Under the pieces are notes generated by a model. The model did no database searches. It was not told the DNA's origin and saw only the letters and a list, made by a program, of their open reading frames with translations. DNA of 64,000 bases from JASHVB01 sp035508435 (GTDB lineage Bacteria > Pseudomonadota > Alphaproteobacteria > Acetobacterales > Acetobacteraceae): positions 1-64,000 of the forward strand of contig DATJNA010000220.1 in NCBI GenBank assembly GCA_035508435.1, in the 5' to 3' direction. This document shows, in pieces, positions 17,172-25,776 of the stretch (positions are counted from its first letter, which is position 1; each line of letters opens with the position of its first letter). The position numbers were made by a program, and so were the translations under genes.

Positions 17172-17278
17172 GTTGGGGGTAACAAGGCAGGCAAGCCAAA
17201 CAGGACCGCGAAACGGTCCCGCAACCCGCCACCGGTTAGAAAGACCCAGGCATCGGTCGGCCGGAGTTCGGCAGGAGC
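17172..17278 (+). ncRNA. Possible structured 5-prime leader of the GT87-like gene
   Basis: The 100 bases before the glycosyltransferase start are unusually rich in pairing potential. A perfect 6-bp hairpin GGACCG/CGGTCC with a CGAAA loop sits at 17203-17219. It is preceded by GGCAAGCC (17190-17197) and followed by CGCAACCCGCCACCGG. This order (GCAAxCC, hairpin with a GAAA-containing loop, CGCAA-CC-CCGG) recalls the GEMM/c-di-GMP-I riboswitch layout, although the second GEMM helix is not convincing. A GGAG ribosome site follows at the start codon. A Rfam covariance search is needed before naming it. Confidence 0.28.
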
Positions 17279-18589
17279 ATGGCGGGAACCCGCGTTTTGG
17301 CGAGAGTCCGAGCATTCGGCGAATGGCAACCACGCGACACCAAATCGGTGGTACTCTGCGCCGCGCTCGCCGTCATCTGCGGCACCCTGTTGGTAACCTA
17401 TGTCGAGAAGATCCTGGTCGGCTACCACGCCGGATCGACCAAGGCGTTCGGCGACTTCTTCGCCCTGTGGTCGTACGGCAGGATCGCCGCCACCCATCCA
17501 GCCTCCGACCTCTACGACATGCACTTGCTCCACACCCTGCAGGTCGCGCTTGGCATGCCGGCGGCGGAGCAAAATCCGTTTCCCTACCCGCCCACCGCCA
17601 TCCTGCTGTTTCTGCCCTTCAGCCGCATCCCCGTTCCGGTCGGTTATCTGATCTGGATTGGCGGAACCTTCGCGTTGTTCCTCTGGGCCGTTCTGGCAAC
17701 CTGCTGGCGATCGCCGGCCATTGTCCTGCCATTGCTCATGGCGCCGACCACCACGCTGACCATGTCCGGCGGCCAGAGCGGGTTCCTGAGCGGCGCACTG
17801 CTGATCGGCGGCATGCGGCTCGCGGCATCGCGTCCCGTCCTGAGTGGCATCCTGCTGGGTTGCCTCAGCTATAAGCCGCAATTGGCCTTGCTGGTCCCGG
17901 TCGCGCTGGTGGCCGCCGGGCTGTGGCGCTGCCTCGCCATCGCGTGCGTGACCGCGATCGGCCTCGCGGTCGCCGCCACGATATTGCTCGGCTGGCAGGT
18001 GTGGCCGGCATGGCTCGCCATGCTGCCGGCCTACGCCCAGATGTTCGACGCCAAGCATGATCTGCTGAAGCTCATGCCGACGGTCGAGGCCAGTCTCCGC
18101 ATCCTCGGCTTCGCGCCGACGACCGCACAGTTCGGCCAGGCCGCGGCGGCGTTGGCCGTGGCGACCGTCACCTGGCGCAGTTTCCGGCATGGTCCGGCGC
18201 GGGGCGCCGTCGCGGCCCTGCTGGTGGGCACCTTCCTCAGCACGCCGCACGCCCTGATCTATGACACGCCAATGATCGCCGGCGCATTGGTATTGCTCGT
18301 CGCCCCGCGCTGGCAGGCCCGCGTGGGCTTCAGCCTGGCCGAGGTTGTCGTCCTCACACTGGCGGTGTTGTTTCCGCTCCTGATGGCATGCCGTGTCTTC
18401 ACTTTGCCGGTCAGCACACCGATTCTGTTGGCGCTACTGGTCGTTATCCTCGCGGATGGGGCGCGCCTCGGTCGTCCCCGCTCCGAGCGGAGCCTCGCCG
18501 AGGGCGGCAGCGCACGCTTCGCCACTCCGGCGATCAGTGGCTCTCAGGGCCGCGGGCCGGCCATCCCCATGTCGCGAACGACGGGATGA
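17279..18589 (+). CDS. GT87/DUF2029-type polyprenyl-phosphate sugar transferase, membrane
   Basis: A 436-residue integral membrane protein with about ten hydrophobic helices and the family marks of DUF2029/GT87: DFFALWSYGRIAATHPASDLYD (residues 50-71, Asp-rich extracytoplasmic loop), FPYPPTAILLFLPFS (98-112), and GCLSYKPQLALLVP near 200. Such enzymes (mannosyltransferase relatives) use lipid-linked sugars outside the membrane to build polysaccharides or glycolipids. The last ~40 residues are low complexity and may not fold. ATG 17279 has GGAG immediately upstream and a possibly structured leader. It is divergent from the orphan secY gene. Confidence 0.78.
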   Translation: MAGTRVLARVRAFGEWQPRDTKSVVLCAALAVICGTLLVTYVEKILVGYHAGSTKAFGDFFALWSYGRIAATHPASDLYDMHLLHTLQVALGMPAAEQNPFPYPPTAILLFLPFSRIPVPVGYLIWIGGTFALFLWAVLATCWRSPAIVLPLLMAPTTTLTMSGGQSGFLSGALLIGGMRLAASRPVLSGILLGCLSYKPQLALLVPVALVAAGLWRCLAIACVTAIGLAVAATILLGWQVWPAWLAMLPAYAQMFDAKHDLLKLMPTVEASLRILGFAPTTAQFGQAAAALAVATVTWRSFRHGPARGAVAALLVGTFLSTPHALIYDTPMIAGALVLLVAPRWQARVGFSLAEVVVLTLAVLFPLLMACRVFTLPVSTPILLALLVVILADGARLGRPRSERSLAEGGSARFATPAISGSQGRGPAIPMSRTTG

Positions 18590-18765
18590 CGGCGATGCTT
18601 GCCGCGCCAATCGCTTGACCGAAGCGGGACCATCTCCCAATACTCGCCACCATGGTACACGTGCATCGGCACACGCGAATTATCTGCCCGGCGGCTCGCC
18701 AGTAGCCCCGGGATCATCCGATCGCACGCTTCCTCCAGTCGCGGCGCAGGCCGCATGGACCCGCC

Positions 18766-21636
18766 ATGAACGATGCACCAACCAACACCGAAGCCGACTA
18801 TCGCGACACTGTCTTCCTGCCGCAGACCAGCTTCCCGATGCGCGGCGACCTGCCGAAGAAGGAGCCGCAGATCCTTGCGCGCTGGGACGCGCAGGGCCTC
18901 TGGAGCAAGCTGCGCGCCGCCTCGCGCGGCCGGCCCATGTTCATCCTGCACGACGGGCCGCCCTATGCGAACGGCAACATCCATATCGGCACGGCGCTGA
19001 ACAAGATCCACAAGGACTTCGTCAACCGCACCCGCCAGATGGCGGGTTACGACGCCAACTACATCCCCGGCTGGGATTGCCACGGCCTGCCGATCGAGTG
19101 GCAGGTGGAGGAGAAATATCGCAAGGCCGGCAAGGACAAGGACGCGGTGCCGGTGCTGGATTTCCGCGCGGAGTGCCGCGAGGCTGCCACGCATTGGATG
19201 GGGGTGCAGGCGCACGAGTTCCGCCGGCTCGGGGTCGAGGGGGATTTCGCCGCCCGCTACGCCACCATGGACCAGGCGTCGGAAGCGGCGATCGCCGGGG
19301 AGATCTGCAAGTTCCTGCTGAACGGCGCGCTGTATCGCGGCCTGCGCCCGGTGATGTGGTCGCCGGTGGAAAAGACCGCGCTGGCCGAGGCCGAGATCGA
19401 ATACCACGACCATACCAGCACCACGATCTGGGTGCGCTTCCCGGTGACCGAGGCGCCACTGCCGGAATTGCACGGCGCATCGGTGGTGATCTGGACCACG
19501 ACGCCCTGGACCATGCCCGGCAACCGCGCCGTCGCCGCCGGCGAGACCATCGACTATGCCCTGCTGCACGTTGACGCCGTTGCCGAAGGCTCCCGCGCGC
19601 ATGCGGGCGAAAAATTGCTGGTGGCGCTGGAGCTGCTGCCGCAGTTCTGCCAGGACACCGGCATCGCCACCCACCACGTGCTGCACGTCTTCAAGGGCGC
19701 GGCGCTGGCGGGCGTGGTGTGCGCGCATCCGCTGCGCGGACACGGCTTCGATCACGACGTGCCGCTGTTGTTCGGCGATTTCGTTACCACCGAGGCCGGC
19801 ACCGGGATCGTGCACATCGCCCCCGGCCATGGCGAGGAAGACTTCGACCTCGGCCGCAAACACGGGCTGGCAGTGCCAGAAACCGTTGACGGTGACGGCA
19901 CTTTCAATCGGCGTGTGCCATTGTTTGCCGGCGTGCACGTCTACAAGGCGTCCGATCCGGTCTGCGCTGCGCTGGACGAGGCCGGCGGACTGCTGGCCCG
20001 TGGCAAGCTGGTGCATTCCTATCCGCATTCCTGGCGATCCAAGGCGCCGCTGATCTTCCGTGCGACACCACAATGGTTCATCCGCCTGGATGGGCCGGAG
20101 CAAATCCGGGCGCACGCGTTGGCGGCGATCGATGCGACCCATTTCGTGCCCGACCAGGGGCGCAACCGCATTGGCTCCATGGTCGCGGGCAGGCCGGACT
20201 GGTGCATCAGCCGCCAGCGCGCCTGGGGCGTGCCGATCACGGTGTTTGTCGACAAGCGCACCGGCGAACCGTTGCGCGATCAGGCGGTGGTGGACCGCAT
20301 CGTCGCAGCCTTCACCGCCGAGGGCGCGGATGCCTGGTATGCCTCGCCCGCCTCGCGCTTCCTCGGCGACGATCGCGATCCCGACCACTACGAGCAAGTG
20401 ATGGATATCGTGGATGTGTGGTTCGAGTCCGGCTCGACCCATGCCTTCGTGCTGGAAGGTCGCGGCCTGCCGTGGCCCGCGGATCTGTACCTGGAAGGCT
20501 CCGACCAGCATCGCGGCTGGTTCCAGTCCTCGCTGCTGGAAGCGGTGGGCACGCACGGCCGCGCGCCGTTCAAGGCGGTGCTGACCGACGGCTTCGTGCT
20601 GGATGAGCATGGCCGCAAGATGTCGAAGTCGCTCGGCAACGTCGTCGCGCCGGAACAAGTGGCGAAGCAGTACGGCGTCGACATCCTGCGGCTGTGGGTC
20701 ATGATGTCGGACACCAGCGAGGACCTGCGCATCGGCGCCGATATCCTGAAGCAGACGGCGGAACTGTATCGCCGCTTGCGCAATACGCTGCGCTGGGTGC
20801 TGGGGAGTCTGGCGGGGTTCGACGACGCGGAACGCGTGCCGGTGGCAGACATGCCGGAGCTGGAGCGCTGGGTGCTGCATCGCCTGAGCATGCTCGATGC
20901 GCGCATCCGCGGCGCGGTAGCGGATTATGATTGGACCGGCGTGTATCCCGAGCTGCACAATTTCTGCGCCGCCGACCTGAGCGCGTTCTATTTCGATGTC
21001 CGCAAGGACGCGCTGTATTGCGACCGCCCCGACTCATTGCGTCGCCGTGCGGCCCGCACCGTGCTGGACCACCTGCATCGTTGCCTGACCACATGGCTGG
21101 CGCCGGTACTGTGCTTCACCGCCGAGGAAGCCTGGGCCGCGCGTTTCGGCGACGGCGAGAGCGTGCACCAGCAAGTGTTCCCGACGCCGCCCGAGGCGTG
21201 GCGCGATGACGCGCTGGCGGCGAAATGGGAGCGGATTCGCGAGATCCGCCGAGACATCACCGCGGAACTCGAAATCAAGCGAAAGGATGGCGAGATCGGC
21301 TCATCGCTGCAAGCCGCGGTTGGACTGACATTGCCGGCGGACGACGCCGCGCTGCTGACCGACGCCGCGTGGGCGGAGATCTCCATCGTGTCATTGCTGA
21401 CGATCGATCCGGTGCCAGCGGGAGCGGATGACGATCCGGCGCAGGCGGGAGCCGAGGACAAGACCGCCGGGCCGAGTGCCGTGCGGGTTACGCCCGCGCC
21501 CGGGACCAAGTGCGCGCGCTGCTGGCGCGTATTGGAGGAAGTCGGCAGGCAGCCGGGCCATCCGTCGCTCTGCGCGCGCTGTGCCAACGCGGTGGAGTCC
21601 GGACTGGTCTGCCGCTCGGAGAAATCGTTGCGGTGA
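18766..21636 (+). CDS. ileS: Isoleucyl-tRNA synthetase
   Basis: A 956-residue class Ia synthetase charging tRNA-Ile. The HIGH motif appears as GNIHIG within PPYANGNIHIGTALNK (about residues 65-80). The editing domain follows (WTTTPWTMPGNRA near 245). KMSKS is in GRKMSKSLGNVVAP near residue 620, and the C-terminal zinc site is CARCWRVLEE...CARCANAV (about 910-945). Length and domain order are normal for bacterial type-1 IleRS. ATG 18766 lies in a weak Shine-Dalgarno context. The usual neighbours ribF and lspA are absent. It is a core gene and a useful phylogenetic anchor. Confidence 0.97.
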   Translation: MNDAPTNTEADYRDTVFLPQTSFPMRGDLPKKEPQILARWDAQGLWSKLRAASRGRPMFILHDGPPYANGNIHIGTALNKIHKDFVNRTRQMAGYDANYIPGWDCHGLPIEWQVEEKYRKAGKDKDAVPVLDFRAECREAATHWMGVQAHEFRRLGVEGDFAARYATMDQASEAAIAGEICKFLLNGALYRGLRPVMWSPVEKTALAEAEIEYHDHTSTTIWVRFPVTEAPLPELHGASVVIWTTTPWTMPGNRAVAAGETIDYALLHVDAVAEGSRAHAGEKLLVALELLPQFCQDTGIATHHVLHVFKGAALAGVVCAHPLRGHGFDHDVPLLFGDFVTTEAGTGIVHIAPGHGEEDFDLGRKHGLAVPETVDGDGTFNRRVPLFAGVHVYKASDPVCAALDEAGGLLARGKLVHSYPHSWRSKAPLIFRATPQWFIRLDGPEQIRAHALAAIDATHFVPDQGRNRIGSMVAGRPDWCISRQRAWGVPITVFVDKRTGEPLRDQAVVDRIVAAFTAEGADAWYASPASRFLGDDRDPDHYEQVMDIVDVWFESGSTHAFVLEGRGLPWPADLYLEGSDQHRGWFQSSLLEAVGTHGRAPFKAVLTDGFVLDEHGRKMSKSLGNVVAPEQVAKQYGVDILRLWVMMSDTSEDLRIGADILKQTAELYRRLRNTLRWVLGSLAGFDDAERVPVADMPELERWVLHRLSMLDARIRGAVADYDWTGVYPELHNFCAADLSAFYFDVRKDALYCDRPDSLRRRAARTVLDHLHRCLTTWLAPVLCFTAEEAWAARFGDGESVHQQVFPTPPEAWRDDALAAKWERIREIRRDITAELEIKRKDGEIGSSLQAAVGLTLPADDAALLTDAAWAEISIVSLLTIDPVPAGADDDPAQAGAEDKTAGPSAVRVTPAPGTKCARCWRVLEEVGRQPGHPSLCARCANAVESGLVCRSEKSLR

Positions 21637-21767
21637 CGGCCAAAGGAACCTAAGGCGGCCATCACCAGCTCGAGGCCTTTTCTGGCGCGGCGGCTCGATC
21701 GCTCGATTTGTCAACGCTTTGGTAATTCTCACCGCCCACAGTCATGTGGCGCGGCGAGGCATTACCA

Positions 21768-22145
21768 ATGCAGCAAGAAACTGTGCCGCTTGACCGGGCG
21801 GCAGAGCGCATCATCGGGTCTGCCTTCAGAATGATGAACACGCTCGGCGCCGGCTTTCTGGAGAAGGTATACGAGCGCGCCCTGAGCCACGAGTTACGAA
21901 AGTCCGGTCCGCAAGTTTGCCAGCAGCAGGCGGTGACGGTCGGCTGCGATGGCGTGAGTGTTGGCGAATATACGGCCGACCTGGTCGGGCAAAATGCTGC
22001 TGTCGTTGAACTTAAGGCGGTCAAGGCGTTGGATTCTGTAGATACCGTGCAACGCATCAATCATCTGAAGGCAACCGGCATGCCTGCGTGCCGATTGATC
22101 AATCTCGGTAAACCCCGCCTTGAAATCGGCAGATTTGCCAACTGA
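21768..22145 (+). CDS. GxxExxY family protein (TIGR04256-like)
   Basis: A 125-residue protein with the family's name motif in LGAGFLEKVYERALSHEL (residues 24-41). A PD-(D/E)xK-like core follows: EYTADLVGQNAAVVELKAV (about 68-86), where D, E and K are spaced like a nuclease active site. The family is widespread and of unknown role. I prefer ATG 21768, which gives the typical ~125 residues; an upstream in-frame ATG at 21744 would add eight. A 23-bp inverted repeat related to ATCTGTGGTTCC-type repeats lies 22 bp downstream, an association I believe recurs for this family. Confidence 0.83.
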   Translation: MQQETVPLDRAAERIIGSAFRMMNTLGAGFLEKVYERALSHELRKSGPQVCQQQAVTVGCDGVSVGEYTADLVGQNAAVVELKAVKALDSVDTVQRINHLKATGMPACRLINLGKPRLEIGRFAN

Positions 22146-22166
22146 ACATTCACGCAGCGCGAGCCT

Positions 22167-22254
22167 ATCGGTGTGCATCTGTGGTTCCAAAAGCGAGTCT
22201 GCGAAGGTCCCGGACCGCTCGCAGGCAGCAATGGAACCACAGATGCACACCGAT
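22167..22254. repeat. 23-bp perfect inverted repeat downstream of the GxxExxY gene
   Basis: Left arm 22167-22189 and right arm 22232-22254 are perfect reverse complements, separated by 42 bases. The left arm ends in GTGTGCATCTGTGGTTCCA. The right side continues CGATGCGCACGAATGGGACAC, giving a roughly 12-base rhythm of (A/C)GATG-CAC units. As RNA it would form a very stable stem. It could terminate GxxExxY transcription or be a mobile repeat linked to this family. The element at 43206-43465 contains related CATCTGTGGTGCAC text. Confidence 0.75.
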
Positions 22255-22308
22255 GCGCACGAATGGGACACGGGAACAGGCAAACGCGCGGGCCCTCTGT
22301 TTTAGCCT

Positions 22309-22345
22309 GGCTTCAATCTACGTTTCGCTGGTTTTGGCTTCAATC
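22309..22345. repeat. 27-bp-period tandem repeat beside a gene end (2 copies)
   Basis: GGCTTCAATC occurs at 22309-22318 and 22336-22345, exactly 27 bp apart, with partially similar bases between. It lies just past the stop codon of the OxlT-like gene (22369, minus strand), where the minus-strand reading is GATTGAAGCC twice, each with an in-phase TGA triplet. It fits the pattern of small tandem duplications next to stop codons in this window. Confidence 0.45.
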
Positions 22346-22368
22346 TTTGTTCGCCTGCCCCGCCGTCC

Positions 22369-23637
22369 CTACGCCATCGCAGCGCGTCGTCGCGCGGCAC
22401 GGCGGCGGGCCGGGCCGAGCACGAACAATGCCCCCAGCACCACGACGAAGTTCATTGCGGCGGCCACCAGGAACACCGCCTGCCAGCCGCCGCTGTCCGC
22501 CCGCAGCACGTTCGCCAGCGGCACCAGCCACGCCGACATGCCTTTCGCGGTGTAGAGCAACATGGCGTTGGTGGTGGCGAAGCCGGGGCCGAACAAATCG
22601 GTGCAGGTGGCGGGGAAGAGGCTGAAAATCTCGCCCCAGGTGAAGAAGATCAGCCCGGCGCAGATTACGAACGTCCACGGCCCGTGGCCGAAATAGCCAA
22701 GCAGCAAATAGGCGCAGCCACCGAGGGCGAAGGCAATTGCCATGGTGGATTCGCGCCCGATATGGTCGGACACCCAGCCGAAGAACGGCCGGGCGGCACC
22801 ATTCATGACGTTGTCGACCACCAGCGCCACCGCCAGCGCGCTGCCGCCGAACAACAGCGCCTGTGACGAAAGGCCGAAGTCCCTGGCGATGGGCGCGATC
22901 TGTGCGGTGGCCATCAGGCCGCTCGCGGCGATCATCACGAACATCACGTAAAGCACCCAGAATGCCGGCGTGCGCAGCATCTGTGCGGGCGAGATACTGA
23001 TTGCCGTCTGCGGCACCTTGGCGGGTGCAACCTGCGGCATCTCGCCAGGCATCGGTGCGCGCATGATCGGCGCGATCAGCAGCAGGATCGCGCCCTGCCC
23101 CAGACCGAACCAGAAGAACGCGCTGCTGTAGCCGGCACTGCCGATCAGCAGACGGATCGGGATCACCGTCAGCGCCGCGCCGGCGCCGAACCCGCCGGCG
23201 GTGATGCCGACCGCAAGGCCACGGCGATCGGGGAACCATTTCACCGCGTTGCCGACGCAGGTGGCGTAGATCGCGCCGGCACCAGTGCCGGACAGCGCCG
23301 CGCCGGCATAGAGCGCGCCGAGCGAACTCGCATAGGAATCGATCACCCAGGCAATTGCCACCATCACCGCGCCGAACCCCACCATGACGGGCGGGCCGCG
23401 CCGCGGTCCGAGCGCATCGACCAACCAGCCTTCGATTGGCGTCAGCCAGGTCTCGGTGGCGATAAAGATCGAGAAGGCGACCTGGATTCCGGCAATGCTC
23501 CAGCCATGCGTCTGGTGCATCGGGTTGACGAACAACGTCCAGGCGTATTGCAGGTTGGCGATCAGGATCATGCAGACCAGGCCAAGCCAGAGCTGCGACC
23601 AGCGGTCCGCCTTCAGCATCCCAGAGTCCGATACCAT
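22369..23637 (-). CDS. OxlT-like oxalate/formate-type MFS antiporter
   Basis: A 422-residue, 12-helix MFS protein resembling OxlT. The N-terminal helix pair reads QYAWTLFVNPMHQTHGWSIAGIQVAFSIF, and the loop 2-3 region ETWLTPIEGWLVDALGPRRG is family typical; FGWVSDHIGRESTM supplies the second-half repeat. OxlT family members exchange dicarboxylates such as oxalate for formate or related monocarboxylates. The ATG at 23637 follows GGGAGG seven bases upstream. The nearby CaiB/BaiF CoA-transferase would fit an oxalate or related dicarboxylate pathway, but no oxalyl-CoA decarboxylase is present, so the substrate is open. A large degenerate tandem array lies directly upstream. Confidence 0.83.
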   Translation of the reverse strand: MVSDSGMLKADRWSQLWLGLVCMILIANLQYAWTLFVNPMHQTHGWSIAGIQVAFSIFIATETWLTPIEGWLVDALGPRRGPPVMVGFGAVMVAIAWVIDSYASSLGALYAGAALSGTGAGAIYATCVGNAVKWFPDRRGLAVGITAGGFGAGAALTVIPIRLLIGSAGYSSAFFWFGLGQGAILLLIAPIMRAPMPGEMPQVAPAKVPQTAISISPAQMLRTPAFWVLYVMFVMIAASGLMATAQIAPIARDFGLSSQALLFGGSALAVALVVDNVMNGAARPFFGWVSDHIGRESTMAIAFALGGCAYLLLGYFGHGPWTFVICAGLIFFTWGEIFSLFPATCTDLFGPGFATTNAMLLYTAKGMSAWLVPLANVLRADSGGWQAVFLVAAAMNFVVVLGALFVLGPARRRAARRRAAMA

Positions 23638-23743
23638 GGCGTAGCCTCCCGGATTATTATGCAATCGCAGATTGTCATACAACGCGACTGACGAAAAGGG
23701 CCTGGTCTGCCGCTGTATTGACAATCAGCAGAATGGCCACACT

Positions 23744-24013
23744 TCGTTTGTGCACCGCAATGCGACCTCCGGTTGGTGAGGTGCAACACGGTCCCGGGGT
23801 TGCGAGCTGCAAAGCGGCCCTGGATTTGTGACCTGCAGCATCGCCCCGGTTTGTGAGGCCCAATGCCGCCCCTGTTGGTGAGGCCCAATGCGGGCCTCGG
23901 TTATGAGGCCCAACACGACATCACGTGTGCGCGGCACAACAGGATACCACGAGTGTGCGTCGCAGAACGCCTCCGTTGGTGCGGCGCAGTACTTCCTGGG
24001 CGCGCCTTGTTGG
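23744..24013. repeat. Degenerate tandem array, ~25-26 bp period, about 10 units
   Basis: The gap between the OxlT-like gene and the LLM gene is filled by contiguous, diverged units with core GTTGGTGAGGCxCAAxxCGGxCCxxGG. Clear copies start near 23772, 23798, 23824, 23850, 23875 and 23901, and weaker ones run on to about 24005. There are no unique spacers, so it is not a CRISPR. The last codons and stop of the LLM gene (24014-24040) appear to align with the unit as well (TTGGCTAGGCC against TTGGTGAGGCC), suggesting growth from the gene's 3-prime end. No conserved protein frame runs through it. Confidence 0.75.
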
Positions 24014-25156
24014 CTAGGCCGGCGCGAAGACCCCCTCGGGCAGAGTCTCCGTCGTGGGCGTCGGCGCGACGCGCGGCGCAGCGAACATCGCGTCGCGTTG
24101 CAGCACCGGCAGCACCTTGTCGGCGAACAACCGCATGGCGCACTCAGCTTCCTCATGAGGCATGCCGCCGTAGGAGAACTCCGCGATCAGGTGGTCGAGG
24201 CCGGTCAGCCGGTGCAGCTCAGCAATCTTCTCGATGCAATCGTCCGGCGTGCCGACAACCTGGATGCTGACATAGAATTCGGTCGCCTTCGCCTGGCGCG
24301 CGGGTTCCTTCATCTTGGCATAGGTCTGCCCGATCTTCTCGTAAGACTCGTAGCCTTTGACGCTGGCAAGGTGGCCGTCGGAGAAATGGTAGTGCGTGTC
24401 GATCGAATCCCACTTCTTCCCCAGCCATTGCACCGCGCGTTCCTGTGCCTCGGCACGGGATTCGGCGCAGGAGACGTTGGTCAGGATCATTGGCGGACGC
24501 GGGGTAAAACCTTCGTGTGCGGCGACCTCGCGGTAGCGGAGGATATCGGCGGCGGCCTTCGGCCACTCGTTCTGCATGATCACCAGCATGGAGAAGCCCA
24601 GCTTCGCCATCACATCGACCGAATCCGGGCTGACGGCGGTGCCGTAGAACCGGCGTTCGGGATGCGAGATCGGTCGCGGACGGATCGCAGTGCGCGGGAT
24701 TTGGTAGTATTCGCCCTGATATTCGAAGGTCTCGTTCGCCAGCGCCTGATGGATGATGCGCGCGGCCTCGATGAAGCGCGGGCGGGCCTCGCCCATCGGG
24801 ATGCGGAAGCCTTCGTATTCGACGCTGGCGGCGCCGCGGCCGAAACCGAACAAACAACGTCCGCCGCACATGATGTCGAGAAGCGCGATTTGCTCGGCTA
24901 CGCGGATGGGGTCGTGCCAGGGCAGTACGATCACCGCGGTGCCGAGCTGGATGCGCCGCGTGCGGCCGGCATAGTACGTCAGCAACTGCAGTGGCGCCGG
25001 CGACATGGCATAGCCGGTAAAATGATGCTCCAGCGCGAACAGGGAATCGAAGCCGAGCGGCTCGACGAGGTCACCCATGGCCATATGTTCGTGCACCACG
25101 GCAGCGTCCGGGCGCCCTGCCTGGCACAGCATGTTAAGCGCCATCCCGACTTTCAT
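24014..25156 (-). CDS. LLM-class flavin-dependent oxidoreductase (luciferase-like)
   Basis: A 380-residue luciferase-like monooxygenase. It shows GFDSLFALEHHFTGYAM (residues 35-51), RIQLGTAVIVLPWHDPIRVAEQIALLDIMCGGR near 70-102, GFGRGAASVEYEGF, and a C-terminal GTPDDCIEKIAELHRLTGLDHL flavin-contact block. It is longer than its paralogue at 10043 and belongs to a different subgroup (alkanal-monooxygenase-like). ATG 25156 follows a GGAGG sequence. It is alone on the minus strand between a degraded AsnC gene and the tandem array, whose first unit seems to include the end of this gene. The substrate is unknown. Confidence 0.86.
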   Translation of the reverse strand: MKVGMALNMLCQAGRPDAAVVHEHMAMGDLVEPLGFDSLFALEHHFTGYAMSPAPLQLLTYYAGRTRRIQLGTAVIVLPWHDPIRVAEQIALLDIMCGGRCLFGFGRGAASVEYEGFRIPMGEARPRFIEAARIIHQALANETFEYQGEYYQIPRTAIRPRPISHPERRFYGTAVSPDSVDVMAKLGFSMLVIMQNEWPKAAADILRYREVAAHEGFTPRPPMILTNVSCAESRAEAQERAVQWLGKKWDSIDTHYHFSDGHLASVKGYESYEKIGQTYAKMKEPARQAKATEFYVSIQVVGTPDDCIEKIAELHRLTGLDHLIAEFSYGGMPHEEAECAMRLFADKVLPVLQRDAMFAAPRVAPTPTTETLPEGVFAPA

Positions 25157-25188
25157 GGCGGGGGTCCTCCATCGTTACCCTTTGGTGG

Positions 25189-25776
25189 GTGACGGTACTG
25201 CCGGGTATAGCGGCGGTCAATCGAGCGAGATGCCGCCTGCCACGATTGGAGGAAGCCGGCGTCATCACCGGCTACGTCGTGCCCCTGGATCCCGCCGCAC
25301 TGGGTTATCCAGTTTGCGCCTTCGTGCGAGTGCGTCCGGGCCCGGGACAGCTTTCAAAGGTGGCCAAACTGGCGAAAAACCTGCCGCAGGTCGTGGAGTG
25401 CCATCGCGTCACTGGCGAGGATCGCTTCGTGCTCAAGGTGTATCTGCCGTCCCTCGACCGGCCAGATGCAGTGCTTGACCAGTTCGTGGCGCATGGTCTG
25501 ACCACAGCGAGCATCGTGCAAAGCACGCCGGTCCCACGACGCGGTCTGTCGATGCCGGGCGTTGACCAGGCATCGAGGCCGGCGGTGTCGCGCATGACGC
25601 GAGGCTGGCGCGCGGTGCGAGGGCAGCGGGCGGCTGTCCCCTTGCTGCGGCAAGGCAACGGGCTCAATCGCCCGCGACAACGGCCTCCGTGCGCAGCACC
25701 GCAATATCGTCATTGCTCATGTCCAACCACGATTGCAGCACCGCCGCGGTATGCTGCCCCAGTACCGGCGACGTGA
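25189..25776 (+). pseudogene. N-terminally truncated Lrp/AsnC regulator remnant
   Basis: Codons from about 25240 to 25554 encode the ligand-binding half of an Lrp/AsnC regulator: RLEEAGVITGYVVPLDPAALGYPVCAFVRV, then VVECHRVTGEDRFVLKVYLPSLDRPDAVLDQF and a terminal SIVQSTPVPRRGL. The normal ~40-residue helix-turn-helix before RLEEAGVI is missing: only a GTG at 25189 and about 18 unrelated residues precede it. After the domain the frame runs on into non-homologous sequence, overlapping the 3-prime end of the CaiB gene. It is most likely a deletion relic of a regulator that once served the neighbouring catabolic genes. A functional effector-only protein cannot be excluded. Confidence 0.7.
25640..25655 (-). 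terminator. Weak hairpin after the CaiB/BaiF gene
   Basis: CCTTGC (25640-25645) and GCAAGG (25650-25655) form a 6-bp stem with a 4-base loop just past the CoA-transferase stop at 25664 (minus strand). No T-run follows, so if it terminates transcription it needs Rho or is only a 3-prime stabiliser. Confidence 0.3.

Noticed and set aside
17172..17278. Cobalamin riboswitch
   Set aside because: CCCGCAAC and GCCAC look suggestive, but the conserved B12 elements are not in the right order or spacing.
18544..20958. An 804-codon minus-strand frame opposite ileS
   Set aside because: It shows no recognisable domain and lies opposite a highly conserved synthetase.
23744..24013. CRISPR array
   Set aside because: Units are contiguous with no unique spacers, strongly diverged, and no cas genes are present.
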